From contig KN882267.1 in assembly GCA_000934455.1 (NCBI GenBank), positions 1 through 64,000 of the forward strand: DNA of 64,000 bases, read 5' to 3'. This DNA is from Apostichopus parvimensis (Eukaryota > Echinodermata > Holothuroidea > Aspidochirotida > Stichopodidae). Position 1 is the stretch's first letter. Every line of letters begins with the position of its first letter. Below the pieces are notes generated by a model. The model saw only the letters and a program-made list of their open reading frames with translations, ran no database searches and was not told where the DNA came from. The translations under genes were made by a program, and so were the position numbers. Of the stretch, positions 62,741 through 64,000 are shown piece by piece.

Positions 62741-64000
62741 GTGAGCACAAGATATTGGTATGGAGGAGAAAAATGGTCAGAATAAATTAAAGTAGGGTCT
62801 AAGCGTACGTCTATAATGTTTGTATGTAGGTTAACATTAATGTTCTTATGCAGGCCTATACATAAAACACCGCGTAAAAGACGAAATATATATTAATTGT
62901 AGTTATAAAGGTTTGGTTAAAGTAATAAAGAAAGTAGGCAATTTCCCAAAATGCATTTGAAACAGCCAAGAGAATCATTGTATATAATGGCTAAGTCCCT
63001 TTCCTCTTAGATTCTTCTAAATTTCAGTCCCACCAACAGGTAGGCCTATACCATTCCCTGATATATTTTCGAGATGAAAAAATCACCCTAGTTTTGCTCA
63101 TGACACAGCAGAATATAACCATCAATTTTGAAAGGCCGCTACAGTTTATGTACTGTCTTTGCAACAAATCAAAGTACTGAATAATAATTTATTTTAATGA
63201 TATAAAAATGAAGATAATAATGATAGTAATAAGTGACACCGATTTTGATGTAATTCCATCATCAAAATTATCGAAAATGATACCCATAAAAGTCAACAGA
63301 TTCTTATAAATTTGTATAGCAGATACGTTTTGGTAAAAGTTGGCAGATTTTATAAACAAAACAATAGTAATTAAAAATACTTCTTCAATCACAAATGACA
63401 GCCGTGACAGTTGTACGGTAAAATGTGTACAGTTTAAATCTTAGTTGAAACAGTTATGTGCAAGACAGATTAACATAGGGTAGTTTATTATAACCGAGCC
63501 TCATACCTGTCATGAGGCAGGTAAATAACAAGTAGGTATTAAGTTTTAAGAATTAAATTGAGATACTATAGTTTCAATTACAAGGACTATGAATATATTG
63601 GAACATTGAATACTTATATTTATCAATTGAAAATAATAACAGAGAGAAGAAAGAAACATCGGCCGAGGAATCTTTTGAAATGTGATGAACCGTCACTGAT
63701 GCATGTCAGCTACAGTTTGCTTAACGATTTGTATAATTATATCATGATGTATTATTGGGACCATCAATATATTTGAATAGTTAGATCGCTTAAATTTATT
63801 ACATTAAAAATAGGAAACAGAGAAAAGAACGAAAAAATCAGCCGAGGAATCTTTTGAAATTTGATCAACCTTACTGTTTCATGCCAGCCACAGTTTTCTT
63901 AAAGAAATGATAGGGTTTTGTCATTATATCATTATGTATTTAATGTGTAAGTATATTATATAAATTATATGTAGAAAAATCATTTTATATTAACATTAGG
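62741..64000. other. Downstream of last visible exon; local tandem duplication
   Basis: Two copies of a roughly 180-base unit lie at about 63640-63770 and 63815-63950. They share GCCGAGGAATCTTTTGAAAT, then GATxAACC, CATGxCAGC and TATATCATxATGTATT. The first copy stays open for most of its length, and the second has stops. No NLR-like peptide is recognisable. The rest is A/T-rich. Confidence 0.6.

Overview
This window looks like AT-rich, intron-rich nuclear DNA from a marine invertebrate deuterostome, most likely an echinoderm and plausibly a sea cucumber. The grounds are a NACHT-type NLR gene with a death-effector-like N-terminus, Ig-domain receptor exons of a style I associate with echinoderms and lancelets, widely spaced exons with GT/AG borders, and many LINE, SINE and MITE remnants. 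The species call is inference. No bacterial operon, CRISPR array or rRNA gene is visible, and most open frames over 60 codons look like chance.

Layout. About 1-3240: a decayed non-LTR retrotransposon (LINE) on the minus strand, cut by the left edge. About 4250-4530 and 11845-12215: two tRNA-headed SINEs. 11334-13662, minus strand: a small Ig-domain receptor gene (signal peptide exon, one complete Ig exon, start of a second Ig exon) whose first Ig exon carries two in-frame stops, so it looks like a pseudogene. 16.5-18.4 kb and 22.8-25.1 kb: one segment present twice, with half of it in inverted and half in direct orientation; a tyrosine-rich possible cytoplasmic-tail exon lies in the second copy. 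About 19.27-19.56 kb: a weak apolipoprotein-L-like remnant. 25-36 kb: essentially no recognisable genes. 37.2-37.97 kb: a degenerate 14-bp minisatellite.

From about 36-39.5 kb to the right edge runs the main gene: a plus-strand NLR. I place a coding start exon (39528-39579), a DED-like exon (43576-43839), a long NACHT exon (44393-45936, Walker A GDPGYGKST, Walker B LVFDGYDE), then exons at 49320-49537, 54467-54586 and 62538-62740. The splice phases of the first four coding exons join exactly. The last three are repeats of a two-part C-terminal module: 54467-54586 repeats the end of the NACHT exon, and 62538-62740 repeats 49320-49537. The phases do not join between 49537 and 54467; an assembly gap (52316-52970) lies there, so either an exon is missing or the right part belongs to a second, rearranged NLR copy. 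The introns hold a roughly 2.6 kb composite repeat full of AGGTCA half-sites, a MITE-like element with AACGTT repeats, a cluster of CACTTAAGTG palindromes and a U2-snRNA-like fragment.

Functionally, the two best-supported host genes are both of immune-receptor type: a cytosolic DED-NACHT sensor and a secreted or membrane Ig protein. I see no evidence that they form a single system. The most interesting material is the repeated exon module of the NLR, the broken Ig gene, the half-inverted duplication and the nuclear-receptor-like motifs inside an intronic repeat.
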